64,000 nt of DNA from Guptibacillus hwajinpoensis (GTDB lineage Bacteria; Bacillota; Bacilli; Bacillales; Guptibacillaceae): the NCBI RefSeq assembly GCF_020171785.1, contig NZ_JAIVAE010000009.1, positions 1 through 64,000 on the forward strand, in the 5' to 3' direction. This document shows positions 8,452 through 16,599 of the stretch, in pieces. A program made the translations under genes and the position numbers. The notes under the pieces are model-generated. The model did not search any database. It worked only from the letters and a program-made list of their open reading frames with translations, and was not told where the DNA came from. Every line of letters starts with the position of its first letter. The stretch's first letter is position 1.

Positions 8452-9261
8452 GTGAAATTGTTGGATAACATTTTAGGCGAAGGCTGGCAGGTTACGCCCG
8501 CTGGCGGAGCGACAGGCGAAGCATACTTAGCTCAATATGGAGACGAGAAATTATTCCTAAAACGGAACTCCTCGCCTTTTCTGGCTGTTTTGTCGGCGGA
8601 AGGAATTGTACCGAAACTTCTCTGGACCAAGCGACTTGAGAATGGAGACGTTATTACAGCCCAAAAGTGGTTGCCGGGGAGAGAACTGAAGTCCCATGAA
8701 ATGAAGCAGCCGCGAGTGGCACAAATGCTTTATAAAATTCATCGTTCTTCAGAACTTCGAAGGATGCTAAATCGTCTCGGGAAAAAACCTCTTTCACCAG
8801 ACGTCATTTATCAAGATTTATTACAAAAGTTTGAGAATCATCATCGAAAAGACGTTGAAGTGATTCGAGCCCTATCTTATCTGGCTGCTAATAAAAATGA
8901 TCTTGAGAACGTGGAAAAGGTTGTTTGTCATTGTGATGTCAATCATAATAATTGGATGTTTAGTGAGGAAGGGAATCTCTATTTAATTGATTGGGACGGA
9001 GCGGTTGTGGCAGATCCTGCATTAGATATAGGAATGCTGCTTTACTGGTACCTTCCGAAAGAGGAGTGGGAAGAATGGCTCACTCATTACGGATTGGAAA
9101 ATACAAAAAGCCTGCGCCACCGCATGTACTGGTATGTGGTAGCGCAGACACTCTTGTCTATCTATTGGTATGATCTTAAAGGATTAAACGGGGAAGTTGA
9201 ATTCTGGAAAAAAGACCTAGAGAATTTAAACCACTATCGACTTATTGATACCGATCAATAG
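8452..9261 (+). CDS. ytmP: Aminoglycoside/choline-kinase-like phosphotransferase YtmP
   Basis: A member of the APH/choline kinase superfamily. The Brenner-type catalytic motif is CHCDVNHNNWMF near residues 163-174 and the metal-binding segment is LIDWDGAVVADPALDIG. The natural substrate of YtmP is not known to me. The start is uncertain: GTG 8452, TTG 8458 or TTG 8461 are in frame. AAGGTG at 8449-8454 best serves TTG 8461 (6 nt), which would give MLDNILGEGW. The gene follows amyX, as in B. subtilis, but has its own promoter signal. Its 3' end overlaps the converging ytzH by 20 bp, and its terminator-like hairpin lies inside ytzH. Confidence 0.88.
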   Translation: MKLLDNILGEGWQVTPAGGATGEAYLAQYGDEKLFLKRNSSPFLAVLSAEGIVPKLLWTKRLENGDVITAQKWLPGRELKSHEMKQPRVAQMLYKIHRSSELRRMLNRLGKKPLSPDVIYQDLLQKFENHHRKDVEVIRALSYLAANKNDLENVEKVVCHCDVNHNNWMFSEEGNLYLIDWDGAVVADPALDIGMLLYWYLPKEEWEEWLTHYGLENTKSLRHRMYWYVVAQTLLSIYWYDLKGLNGEVEFWKKDLENLNHYRLIDTDQ

Positions 9262-9520
9262 TATCAACCCACTGGCTAAGATAAGGCTGGTGGGTTTCTA
9301 TATGGTTTAATAAATTGGATTCTGTTGCTCCAGTAGCGCTATATTGTTGAATCTGACCAAGTACCTGCTTAATCTCTGGCGCAATACCTTCGTTTTGCTG
9401 TAAAGCTGTTGCCAAACGTTGAACTTGCTCACATTCCGAAGATGTTCCTGTGCAATCGATATGATGGTTCTTAAGAATGTCAGCCAGAATAAAAAGCTGA
9501 TCTCGATGTGAGAGTGGCAT
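9242..9520 (-). CDS. ytzH: YtzH-like family protein
   Basis: A 92-residue protein with the YtzH family start MPLSHRDQLFILADILKNH and two cysteines (DCTG, SECEQ) in the first third. The function of the family is unknown. It is soluble, probably helical, with no signal peptide. The ribosome site TAAGGAGG is excellent, but it can pair over 10 bp with TTCCTCCTTA 27 nt upstream in the same RNA (see inverted repeat). The gene converges on ytmP and overlaps it by 20 bp. The CydS-like gene lies upstream on the same strand, separated by a terminator. Confidence 0.9.
   Translation of the reverse strand: MPLSHRDQLFILADILKNHHIDCTGTSSECEQVQRLATALQQNEGIAPEIKQVLGQIQQYSATGATESNLLNHIETHQPYLSQWVDTIDRYQ
9266..9296 (+). 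terminator. Hairpin for ytmP embedded in ytzH coding sequence
   Basis: An 11-bp stem with G-T pairs (9266-9276 with 9286-9296) lies 5 bp after the ytmP stop and inside the 3' end of ytzH. The following bases (TCTATATGG) are a weak T-tract. Confidence 0.45.
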
Positions 9521-9525
9521 GAATT

Positions 9526-9572
9526 TTCCTCCTTATTTGTACTACTAAATAGCGTGTGCATGTAAGGAGGAA
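9526..9572 (-). promoter_or_regulatory. Inverted repeat able to sequester the ytzH ribosome site
   Basis: TTCCTCCTTA (9526-9535) and TAAGGAGGAA (9563-9572) are exact inverse repeats with a 27-nt loop. In minus-strand RNA the upstream copy is a perfect anti-Shine-Dalgarno for ytzH. On the plus strand the right copy would be a ribosome site for an ATG at 9575, but that frame runs into the cydS-like gene on the other strand and is not credible. Confidence 0.45.
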
Positions 9573-9589
9573 TTATGCTATCGCTATAC

Positions 9590-9614
9590 GAAAAAACACG
9601 GATTTCTCCGTGTT
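9590..9614 (-). terminator. Terminator of the CydS-like gene
   Basis: In minus-strand sense AACACGGA, loop GAAA and TCCGTGTT are followed by a run of T. It starts 9 nt past the stop of the 31-codon gene and supports that gene being real and on the minus strand. Confidence 0.8.
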
Positions 9615-9622
9615 ATGGCTTA

Positions 9623-9718
9623 TTATTTTGTATCGCCTTTTGCACCCCATCCGAAAAGCGCAACAATGGAAACAATGATCACAATCCATGGTGCCCACAT
9701 GATAAGAAAGTGTTCCAC
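9623..9718 (-). CDS. Cytochrome bd oxidase small subunit CydS-like micropeptide
   Basis: A 31-residue, single-helix membrane peptide that begins MEHFLIMWAPWIVIIVSIV and ends in a short charged GAKGDTK tail. The N-terminal FLIM-aromatic-AP pattern, one helix and a Gly/Lys end closely resemble CydS, the third subunit of Bacillales-type bd oxidase, as I recall the Geobacillus sequence. A GTG start is preceded by GAGGAGGGTGAAGAA, an excellent ribosome site, and the stop is followed by a clean terminator. No cydAB genes lie in the window, so this would be an orphan copy. It could instead be an unrelated small membrane protein; homology search is decisive. It was found by reading; it is too short for usual gene callers. 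Confidence 0.75.
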   Translation of the reverse strand: MEHFLIMWAPWIVIIVSIVALFGWGAKGDTK

Positions 9719-9893
9719 TTCTTCACCCTCCTCTCTCTCCATATCATAACTGAAATGTAGGGAGTTTCACCACATCATTTTTTACAATTTGACTACTATT
9801 TCATACCCTTTCCACCACCTTTCTATTCTTATGATTTCATGGTAAAATGTCGATTGTGTAAAAACGGTAATTAGACTATAAGGAAGTGAACAT

Positions 9894-10535
9894 ATGCGTC
9901 AACGAAATAAACCCTGGGCAGAAGAAATGTTTGCAGAGCATCCACAATTCGTACCCACCACCCCTTCCGAAAGAAAAGGGAACTGGAAAGACGTCTTTCA
10001 AAATAACAACCCCATTCATCTAGAAGTCGGAACGGGGAAAGGGCAATTTATAATTGGCATGGCGAAACAGAATCCTGATGTGAATTACATTGGTTTAGAA
10101 TTATCGTCAAGTGTTATGGTGTCTGCTTTAGAAAAGTTAATCGTAGAAGATGTGCCGAATGTTCGCTTGCTGAATGAAAACGCACAAGATCTTCAATCGC
10201 TTTTTGAAGAAAATGAAGTAAGCCGCATTTATTTGAATTTTTCAGATCCTTGGCCAAAAAATCGCCATGAAAAAAGAAGACTTACCTATAAAACGTTTTT
10301 AGATTTGTATCGTGTTGTGATGAGCCCGAAAGGCGAAGTTCATTTTAAGACAGATAATCAGGGCTTATTTGAATATTCCCTTCACAGTTTTTCTGCATAC
10401 GGCATGACGTTAAATCATGTAAGCCTTGATTTGCATCAAAGTGGTATGGAAGATAATGTGAAGACTGAGTATGAAGAAAAGTTTTCATCAAAAGGAAGCC
10501 GGATTTATCGGTGTGAAGCAAAATTCAGAATTTGA
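9894..10535 (+). CDS. trmB: tRNA (guanine-N7-)-methyltransferase
   Basis: SAM-dependent enzyme that makes m7G46 in the tRNA variable loop. It shows the SAM site [10 protein letters not shown] near residue 43, the second motif [11 protein letters not shown], and the family signature [16 protein letters not shown] (around residues 117-132). The length, 213, equals B. subtilis TrmB (YtmQ). AAGGAAGTG precedes the ATG. Transcription is probably from the 175-bp interval after the CydS-like gene, which is divergent. A strong terminator begins within the stop codon. Confidence 0.96.
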   Translation: MRQRNKPWAEEMFAEHPQFVPTTPSERKGNWKDVFQNNNPIHLEVGTGKGQFIIGMAKQNPDVNYIGLELSSSVMVSALEKLIVEDVPNVRLLNENAQDLQSLFEENEVSRIYLNFSDPWPKNRHEKRRLTYKTFLDLYRVVMSPKGEVHFKTDNQGLFEYSLHSFSAYGMTLNHVSLDLHQSGMEDNVKTEYEEKFSSKGSRIYRCEAKFRI

Positions 10536-10561
10536 GTCGCTTAGCGCGACTCTTTTTTTTT
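10534..10561 (+). terminator. trmB terminator
   Basis: A 7-bp GC-rich stem (10534-10540 with 10546-10552) is followed by nine T. Confidence 0.88.
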
Positions 10562-10626
10562 GATTCTCATTGAAAGCGATTTCTTTTAGTGAGAAGATAG
10601 ACATAATCGTAGAAAGGGGTTTTGTA

Positions 10627-11469
10627 ATGGAACAGTTACAAGTAGGTACACTATTAATTACGTGGCTTAGAGGTGGGGTTACTCATATGGATGGTGGCGC
10701 GATGTTTGGAGTTGTGCCAAAACCGCTCTGGAGCAAGAAATACCCTGTAAATGAGAAAAACCAAATCGAGCTTCGAACCGATCCGCTGTTGCTTCAATGG
10801 CAAGGCAAAAAGATCTTAATTGAATCAGGGATTGGGAAAGGGAAGTTGACCGAGAAGCAAAGAAGGAACTATGGTGTTGAGGAAGAGTCTGACATTCATG
10901 CTTCTCTTGAAGAGCTATCGTTGTCAGCGGAGGACATTGACATAATCCTTATGACTCACCTGCATTTCGATCATGCAAGTGGCTTAACTGAACCGGATGG
11001 AAATGAGTATAAGTCAACTTTTCCGAATGCCGTTATTTACGTCTCAGAAGTAGAATGGAATGAAATGAGAGAACCTAACATTCGTTCGAAAAATACATAT
11101 TGGAAAGAGAACTGGGAAGCGATTCAACATCAGGTCCAAACATATAAAGAAGCCTATGAAGTGCTTCCTGGTTTAAATTTGTACCATACTGGTGGACATA
11201 GTGATGGTCATGCGATTATCACGCTGGAAGAAGGGGACGAGTATCTCATCCACATGGCAGACCTCATGCCAACTCACGCACACAAAAACCCTCTTTGGGT
11301 TCTGGCATATGATGATTATCCAATGACCTCCATCTATGCGAAAGAAAAGTGGATTACTGAGGCCGTATCTCAAGACGCCTGGTTTATTTTTTATCACGAT
11401 GCTCGTTACCGTGCTCTTAAATGGAACGATTCTTTTGAAATAACGCATGAAGTAAAACGAAATAGCTGA
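10627..11469 (+). CDS. ytnP: Metallo-beta-lactamase fold hydrolase, YtnP quorum-quenching lactonase type
   Basis: MBL-fold hydrolase of 280 residues. The zinc motif is [10 protein letters not shown], and further ligands are HTGGHSDGH and [12 protein letters not shown]. subtilis YtnP is reported as a lactonase that interferes with Streptomyces signalling; the same role here is inference from family and synteny. The frame is open from TTG 10570, but GAAAGGGG places the start at ATG 10627. The gene sits between trmB and the fructose operon, with terminators on both sides, so it is probably monocistronic. Confidence 0.88.
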   Translation: MEQLQVGTLLITWLRGGVTHMDGGAMFGVVPKPLWSKKYPVNEKNQIELRTDPLLLQWQGKKILIESGIGKGKLTEKQRRNYGVEEESDIHASLEELSLSAEDIDIILMTHLHFDHASGLTEPDGNEYKSTFPNAVIYVSEVEWNEMREPNIRSKNTYWKENWEAIQHQVQTYKEAYEVLPGLNLYHTGGHSDGHAIITLEEGDEYLIHMADLMPTHAHKNPLWVLAYDDYPMTSIYAKEKWITEAVSQDAWFIFYHDARYRALKWNDSFEITHEVKRNS

Positions 11470-11473
11470 TTTT

Positions 11474-11508
11474 AAGGAAGACTGCCGAACGGGCAGTCTT
11501 CCTTTTTT
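11474..11508 (+). terminator. ytnP terminator
   Basis: A 13-bp stem (AAGGAAGACTGCC and its complement) with a short loop is followed by T6. Confidence 0.9.
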
Positions 11509-11569
11509 AAGTCCAGGTGAATGGAAAACGAGAATTGAGATGTTGAAGAGCTGCGTTATTTGACTGCGT

Positions 11570-11605
11570 TTGAACACTTTTGAATGTTTTTGAATAAAAT
11601 TGAAC
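11570..11605 (+). promoter_or_regulatory. Four tandem TTGAAC/TTGAAT operator repeats
   Basis: TTGAAC, TTGAAT, TTGAAT and TTGAAC begin at 11570, 11580, 11590 and 11600, spaced exactly one helical turn apart. They end 8 bp before the fru -35 box. Tandem direct repeats of this type are what DeoR-family repressors bind, so FruR from the next gene is the likely ligand. Confidence 0.7.
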
Positions 11606-11613
11606 GAAAATGA

Positions 11614-11642
11614 TTGACTTATGAAAGTGCTTTCATTATACT
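11614..11642 (+). promoter_or_regulatory. Sigma-A promoter of fruRKA with internal cre
   Basis: TTGACT (11614-11619), a 17-bp spacer and TATACT (11637-11642). The spacer contains TGAAAGTGCTTTCA (11622-11635), one base off a perfect palindromic cre, so CcpA would block RNA polymerase directly. Confidence 0.8.
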
Positions 11643-11665
11643 ATGAGTAGAAAGTAGGTGATGAT

Positions 11666-12418
11666 TTGTTAAATGCTGAACGTCATTTCATCATTTTACA
11701 AGTTCTTAAAGAAAAGGAAACAGCAACTGTTCATGAGTTAAGTGAAGCAACCGGCGCATCAGTTTCAACAATTCGTCGTGATCTTGTTCAACTCGAAGAA
11801 GAAAATCAGTTAAAACGAATTCATGGGGGCGCATCACTTTTTCGTTCAAAGGGAACTGAACCATCACTTGGTGAAAAATCCACGCAGAACATGGCAGAAA
11901 AAGAGAAAATTGCATCTTATGCAGCTGAATTGGTTAAAGACGGTGACTGCATTTTCCTTGATGCAGGGACAACGACGCAAAAGATGGCTCCTTTCTTACA
12001 ACATAAACAAGTCATTGTTGTTACAAATGGTTACCAGGTTATTGAAAGCCTTCTAGCAGAAGGTATAACAACTTATGTTATTGGTGGGAAGTTTAAATCA
12101 AGAACAGGGGCGATGACCGGAGTTAAGGCACTTGAAAGTATTGAAACGTATCGTTTCGATAAGTGTTTTATCGGGATTAATGGTATTCATGAATCGTTAG
12201 GCTATACAACGGCAGACCCAGATGAAGCCATCATTAAACAAGCAGCGATTAGACTTTCACGCGATGCCTATATTCTAGCTGATTATTCGAAAATTGGTGA
12301 AGCAGCTTTTAGTAAGGTTGCAGATATTGAAGCGTGTACGATAATTACAAATGAGCATCCTGAAACAAATTATGATCAGGTAAGCAAACATACAACAGTA
12401 GAAGTGGTGAAGATATGA
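11666..12418 (+). CDS. fruR: DeoR-family fructose operon repressor
   Basis: DeoR/GlpR family regulator of 250 residues with an N-terminal helix-turn-helix (ATVHELSEATGASVSTIRRD, about residues 18-37) and a C-terminal sugar-phosphate sensor domain containing DAGTTTQKMA. FruR represses fruRKA and is relieved by fructose 1-phosphate or related sugar phosphates. The start is TTG 11666, with GTAGGTGAT before it. The stop overlaps fruK by 4 nt. The gene is the first of the operon and is autoregulated if it binds the repeats upstream. Confidence 0.93.
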   Translation: MLNAERHFIILQVLKEKETATVHELSEATGASVSTIRRDLVQLEEENQLKRIHGGASLFRSKGTEPSLGEKSTQNMAEKEKIASYAAELVKDGDCIFLDAGTTTQKMAPFLQHKQVIVVTNGYQVIESLLAEGITTYVIGGKFKSRTGAMTGVKALESIETYRFDKCFIGINGIHESLGYTTADPDEAIIKQAAIRLSRDAYILADYSKIGEAAFSKVADIEACTIITNEHPETNYDQVSKHTTVEVVKI

Positions 12419-13347
12419 TCTATACAATTACGTTAAATCCATCAGTCGACTATATTGTACGACTGGAGAACCTTAAAACTGGACTCGTTAATACGGTAGA
12501 CGAAGAGATGAAGATCGCAGGGGGAAAAGGTGTTAATGTGACGAAAGTTCTAAAACGCCTTGGACATGAATCAACAGCATTAGGGTTTGTTGGCGGATTT
12601 ACAGGTCAGTTCATTGAACAGTCACTGAAAGAGGAAGCTCTTCATCCTAACTTTATTCATGTAAATGGAGATACGCGCATTAACATTAAGTTAAAAAATG
12701 GAGAAGAAACAGAAATTAATGGTTTATCTCCAGAAATAACTGAAAGTGATATTGAACAATTATTTACTCAACTTTCGCAAACTGTTGCAGGGGATATTGT
12801 TGTTATGGCAGGTAGCGTTCCCTCGAGTGTTGATCAAACAATCTATTCTCGAATTCTTCAGACCCTACCAGATGGCGTACAGGCGATTGTTGATACTAAA
12901 GGAGAAGCATTAAAAGAAGTAGTAAAAGCAAAACCGTTTCTAGTAAAACCGAACCACCATGAACTAGGCGATATATTTGATGTTGACATTACTTCAGTAG
13001 CGGAAGCGGTCAAATACGGTAAGAAAGTTCAAGAAATGGGCGCAAAAAACGTGATTGTTTCATTAGCAGGGGATGGAGCTGTATTGGTTACAGCTGAAGA
13101 TGTTCTTTTTGGCAACGTTCCAATCGGTAAAGTACAGAATTCAGTTGGAGCAGGGGATTCAGTAGTAGCTGGTTTTCTTAGTAAATACATCGAAACTGAA
13201 AACTTGAAAGAAGCATTCCAATCGGGGATCGCTGCAGGAAGCGCGAGCGCATTTTCAACTGGTTTCTGTACAGCAGAAGAAGTTCAAGAGTTAAGAAAAC
13301 AAATTACGGTTAAGACTTATGATGATATGGGAGGTCGGGGAATATGA
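12415..13347 (+). CDS. fruK: 1-phosphofructokinase
   Basis: PfkB-family sugar kinase of 310 residues that converts fructose 1-phosphate to fructose 1,6-bisphosphate. The N-terminal substrate motif is GGKGVNVTKVL near residue 39, and the ATP/anion-hole motif with catalytic Asp is VGAGDSVVAGF near residue 245. It starts in an ATGA overlap with fruR and ends in an ATGA overlap with fruA, so the three products are translationally coupled. It converts the product of FruA, which keeps the inducer concentration low. Confidence 0.95.
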   Translation: MIYTITLNPSVDYIVRLENLKTGLVNTVDEEMKIAGGKGVNVTKVLKRLGHESTALGFVGGFTGQFIEQSLKEEALHPNFIHVNGDTRINIKLKNGEETEINGLSPEITESDIEQLFTQLSQTVAGDIVVMAGSVPSSVDQTIYSRILQTLPDGVQAIVDTKGEALKEVVKAKPFLVKPNHHELGDIFDVDITSVAEAVKYGKKVQEMGAKNVIVSLAGDGAVLVTAEDVLFGNVPIGKVQNSVGAGDSVVAGFLSKYIETENLKEAFQSGIAAGSASAFSTGFCTAEEVQELRKQITVKTYDDMGGRGI

Positions 13348-15251
13348 GAATCACAGAATTATTAACAAAAGAAACAATGATTCTAAACCTTGAAGCGGAT
13401 TCGAAAGATCGTGTTATTAATGAGCTATCTGAAAAACTAGAGAGAGCAGGCAAATTACAGGACCTTAACGCGTTCAAAAAAGCGATACATGCGCGTGAGA
13501 AAGAGAGTACGACTGGTATTGGAGAAGGTATAGCCATTCCTCATGCCAAAACAGCAGCAGTAAAGGCACCAGCGATTGTGTTTGGACGTTCTAATGCGGG
13601 TATCGATTATCAGTCTCTTGACGGTCAGCCGGCGCACCTGTTCTTTATGATTGCTGCGACTGAAGGTGCAAACCAAACGCATCTAGAAGCGCTATCAAGA
13701 CTATCTTCATTCTTAATGGATAACGAATTCCGTAAAGGGCTTCTTGAAGCGAGAACGGAAGAAGAGGTGTTGCAAGCATTTGATCAGAAAGAAGAAGAAA
13801 ATGCTGATGAAGATGAAGTGGAAGAAACAACTGAAGTTACTGGGAAAATATTAGCAGTTACAGCATGTCCTACGGGTATTGCCCACACTTATATGGCTGC
13901 GGATGCACTGAAAGCGAAAGCATCTGAAATGGGCTATAGTGTTAAAGTTGAAACAAATGGATCAGGGGGCGTGAAAAATCGTCTAACTGACGAAGAGATT
14001 GAAAAGGCACCAGGTATTATTGTTGCGGCAGATACAAAAGTAGAAATGGATCGATTTAAAGGAAAGAAAGTAATCGAAGTTCCAGTAGCAGAAGCCATCC
14101 GAAAGCCGGCTGATTTACTAAAGCAAGCAGCAAACGGTGATGCTCCGGTTTATAAATCTTCTGGATCATACGAAGATCAAATCAGTGAGAAGAAAAACGA
14201 AAGAAAAGGAAAGCAGTCCGCATTCTATAAACATTTAATGAACGGTGTTTCGAATATGCTACCGCTCGTTGTTGGTGGAGGTATTTTGATAGCCCTTTCA
14301 TTTATCTTCGGTATTAACGCTGCAAATCCAGATGATCCAAGTTACAATGCATTTGCAGCAGCACTAAGCACCATTGGTGGTGGAAATGCCTTTGCTCTTA
14401 TGATTCCAGTCCTCGCAGGATTTATCGCAATGAGTATTGCCGATCGTCCTGGTCTTGCTCCTGGTCTCGTTGGTGGTTTAATGGCTTCTACAAACGGCGC
14501 TGGTTTTCTAGGTGGACTTATTGCAGGTTTCCTTGCTGGTTACGCTGTTCTTCTTTTGAAAAAGCTTTTCTCTGGACTTCCACAATCCCTAGAAGGGTTA
14601 AAGCCGGTTCTTCTATATCCTTTGTTTGGTATCTTTATCACAGGAATCATTATGTTGTATGTTGTAATTGAACCTGTAGGAGCTTTAAACACAGGGCTAG
14701 AAAATTGGTTAAGTGGAATGGGTACGACGAATAAGCTTCTACTAGGCTTAATTCTTGGTGGTATGATGGCAGTTGATATGGGTGGTCCAATCAATAAAGC
14801 AGCATTTACATTCGGTATTGCGATGATTGATGCAGGTAATCTAACGTATCATGCAGCAATCATGGCAGGAGGTATGACGCCACCACTTGGGCTTGCTCTT
14901 GCAACAACGCTATTTAAAAATCGCTTCAACAAAACTGAGCGTGAAGCAGGCAAAGTCGCTTATGTGATGGGGGCTTCCTTCATTACAGAAGGAGCAATAC
15001 CATTTGCAGCAGCAGATCCAGGACGAGTAATTCCTTCTATTATTGTTGGGTCATCTGTAGCAGGCGCATTAACAATGTTGTTTAATATAGCTTTACCAGC
15101 ACCGCATGGCGGAGCGTTTGTTATCTGGTCTGTGAATAACATCTCATTAACTCATATTCTTCTCTATATCCTAGCTATCGTCATTGGTACAATTATCACA
15201 GCTTTGATGGTTGGTATACTAAAAAAATCTAAACCACAAGTACAAGCATAA
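13344..15251 (+). CDS. fruA: PTS fructose transporter subunit EIIABC
   Basis: A single 635-residue fructose-specific PTS permease with domains in the order A-B-C. EIIA carries phosphohistidine H67 in AIPHAKT. EIIB carries phosphocysteine C175 in AVTACPTGIAHTYMAAD. The EIIC membrane domain runs from about residue 290 to the end, with SFITEGAIPFAAADP as the substrate-site loop. An acidic linker (about 148-165) joins A and B. It imports fructose as fructose 1-phosphate. It is the last gene of fruRKA and is followed by a terminator. Confidence 0.96.
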   Translation: MRITELLTKETMILNLEADSKDRVINELSEKLERAGKLQDLNAFKKAIHAREKESTTGIGEGIAIPHAKTAAVKAPAIVFGRSNAGIDYQSLDGQPAHLFFMIAATEGANQTHLEALSRLSSFLMDNEFRKGLLEARTEEEVLQAFDQKEEENADEDEVEETTEVTGKILAVTACPTGIAHTYMAADALKAKASEMGYSVKVETNGSGGVKNRLTDEEIEKAPGIIVAADTKVEMDRFKGKKVIEVPVAEAIRKPADLLKQAANGDAPVYKSSGSYEDQISEKKNERKGKQSAFYKHLMNGVSNMLPLVVGGGILIALSFIFGINAANPDDPSYNAFAAALSTIGGGNAFALMIPVLAGFIAMSIADRPGLAPGLVGGLMASTNGAGFLGGLIAGFLAGYAVLLLKKLFSGLPQSLEGLKPVLLYPLFGIFITGIIMLYVVIEPVGALNTGLENWLSGMGTTNKLLLGLILGGMMAVDMGGPINKAAFTFGIAMIDAGNLTYHAAIMAGGMTPPLGLALATTLFKNRFNKTEREAGKVAYVMGASFITEGAIPFAAADPGRVIPSIIVGSSVAGALTMLFNIALPAPHGGAFVIWSVNNISLTHILLYILAIVIGTIITALMVGILKKSKPQVQA

Positions 15252-15259
15252 TAAGTGAA

Positions 15260-15287
15260 AGAGGCTCCGTATGGGAGTCTCTTTTTC
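15260..15287 (+). terminator. fruRKA terminator
   Basis: A 9-bp stem (15260-15268 with 15274-15282, one G-T pair) followed by T5. Confidence 0.85.
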
Positions 15288-15439
15288 TTATTTATGAAAT
15301 AACGGGGCATTTGAAAAGTTGGTGTAGTAGCTTGGTTTTCCACTTTATGTTAAAAATATAGTGCCGATTAGAAGGGATGAGAGAGCGTGAGAACCGATAT
15401 ATGTCCATCTCATTCATACAGTTTCCCATGAGATTTAAA

Positions 15440-15453
15440 TGATAACGTTTTCA
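15440..15453 (+). promoter_or_regulatory. Cre-like site between fruA and proC
   Basis: TGATAACGTTTTCA differs from the cre consensus TGWAANCGNTNWCA at one position. It lies 43 bp upstream of the proC -35 box, so it could affect proC. The rest of the 316-bp gap between fruA and proC holds the fru terminator and the proC promoter. Confidence 0.4.
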
Positions 15454-15495
15454 CTTAGTTTCTTGCGCTTATGCTTATTTCTTATGGCTAAAAGG

Positions 15496-15524
15496 TTGAA
15501 GGTCTAATGATGCAGTGTTAGTAT
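15496..15524 (+). promoter_or_regulatory. Sigma-A-like promoter of proC
   Basis: TTGAAG, 17-bp spacer, TAGTAT; the coding start is 44 bp downstream. Confidence 0.5.
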
Positions 15525-15567
15525 AAATGACCGTAGATGATTTTTCGGAAATCCAAAGGAGGCAATC

Positions 15568-16410
15568 ATGCTAGAAAATAAAACCGTAACGTTTATCGGA
15601 GCGGGTTCAATGGCAGAGGCAATGGCTGCAGGAATGATTGAGTCAGGTACTATTGAACCTGAACGTATTATTATGACAAACAGAAGTAATGAACAACGTC
15701 GTCAGGAGCTAATGGAAAACCACGGCGTATTGGCGACGCAAAGCATAGAATTCGCCGTTCGTGAGGCTGATGTTGTAATCCTTGCAATGAAGCCTAAAGA
15801 TGTTGAACGTGCACTAGAAGGGATCGAGAACTTTATCACGAATGATCAACTTCTCTTATCTGTTCTAGCGGGCGTACCATCCTCCTATATTGAGGAGCAA
15901 CTGGATGGAGAACAACCAGTCATCCGCGTTATGCCAAACACATCAAGTATGATTGGGAAATCTATTTCTGCTTTAGCAGCAGGCACACATGTAAGTGATG
16001 AGCAGGTTACAATTGCTCGCGCGCTAATACGTTCTATTGGTGAGACAGTGGTTATCGAAGAAGAGCAAATGGACGTATTTACAGGCGTTGCAGGAAGCGG
16101 GCCCGCTTATATTTATTATATAATAGAGAGTCTTGAGAAAGCTGCCATTGAAGGTGGTATTGAAACAGAAACTGCTCGAAAAATGGCTGTTCAAACGGTA
16201 CTAGGTGCCGGAATGATGGCAGAGCAATCTGAAGATTCGCCTTCCGCACTAAGAAAAAAAGTAACTTCACCAAATGGAACTACTCAAGCTGGTCTTGAAG
16301 CTTTGTATGATAATGGTGGCGGAGAAGCTTTTGTAGCAGCGGTTGAAAATGCAGCTACACGCTCAAAAGAAATTAGTACTCAATTCAATAAAAAACCAGT
16401 AACTCAGTAA
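15568..16410 (+). CDS. proC: Pyrroline-5-carboxylate reductase
   Basis: Last step of proline synthesis: NAD(P)H-dependent reduction of pyrroline-5-carboxylate. The Rossmann loop FIGAGSMAEAMAAGM is at the N-terminus, and the dimer/substrate segment DVFTGVAGSGPAYIY near residue 168 is intact. The length is 280. B. subtilis has several paralogues (ProG, ProH, ProI), so the exact orthologue is not assigned. The ribosome site AAAGGAGG is strong. It has its own promoter and terminator and is probably monocistronic; no other proline genes are adjacent. Confidence 0.94.
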   Translation: MLENKTVTFIGAGSMAEAMAAGMIESGTIEPERIIMTNRSNEQRRQELMENHGVLATQSIEFAVREADVVILAMKPKDVERALEGIENFITNDQLLLSVLAGVPSSYIEEQLDGEQPVIRVMPNTSSMIGKSISALAAGTHVSDEQVTIARALIRSIGETVVIEEEQMDVFTGVAGSGPAYIYYIIESLEKAAIEGGIETETARKMAVQTVLGAGMMAEQSEDSPSALRKKVTSPNGTTQAGLEALYDNGGGEAFVAAVENAATRSKEISTQFNKKPVTQ

Positions 16411-16436
16411 GAACCGGTGCATACCGGTTCTTTTTT
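16411..16436 (+). terminator. proC terminator
   Basis: An 8-bp perfect stem (16411-16418 with 16423-16430) followed by T6. Confidence 0.9.
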
Positions 16437-16599
16437 GTTATGAAATGAATCGTAAAGGGTAAACGTAATTTAAACGCGGTTGGATGATCTGTCCCTCATT
16501 TCCTCCTATTGGATGTCTTTTTCTACAAAATGTTAGTAGAATAATAGATGGAATATGATATGATAAGAATTGGATAATTTGTTTGATAGAGGAGGAAAA

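Noticed and set aside
9575-9760. Plus-strand 61-codon frame with a perfect-looking ribosome site
   Set aside because: It runs through the terminator and antisense to the CydS-like gene; the composition is unlike a real protein, and the ribosome site is explained as the arm of the ytzH inverted repeat.
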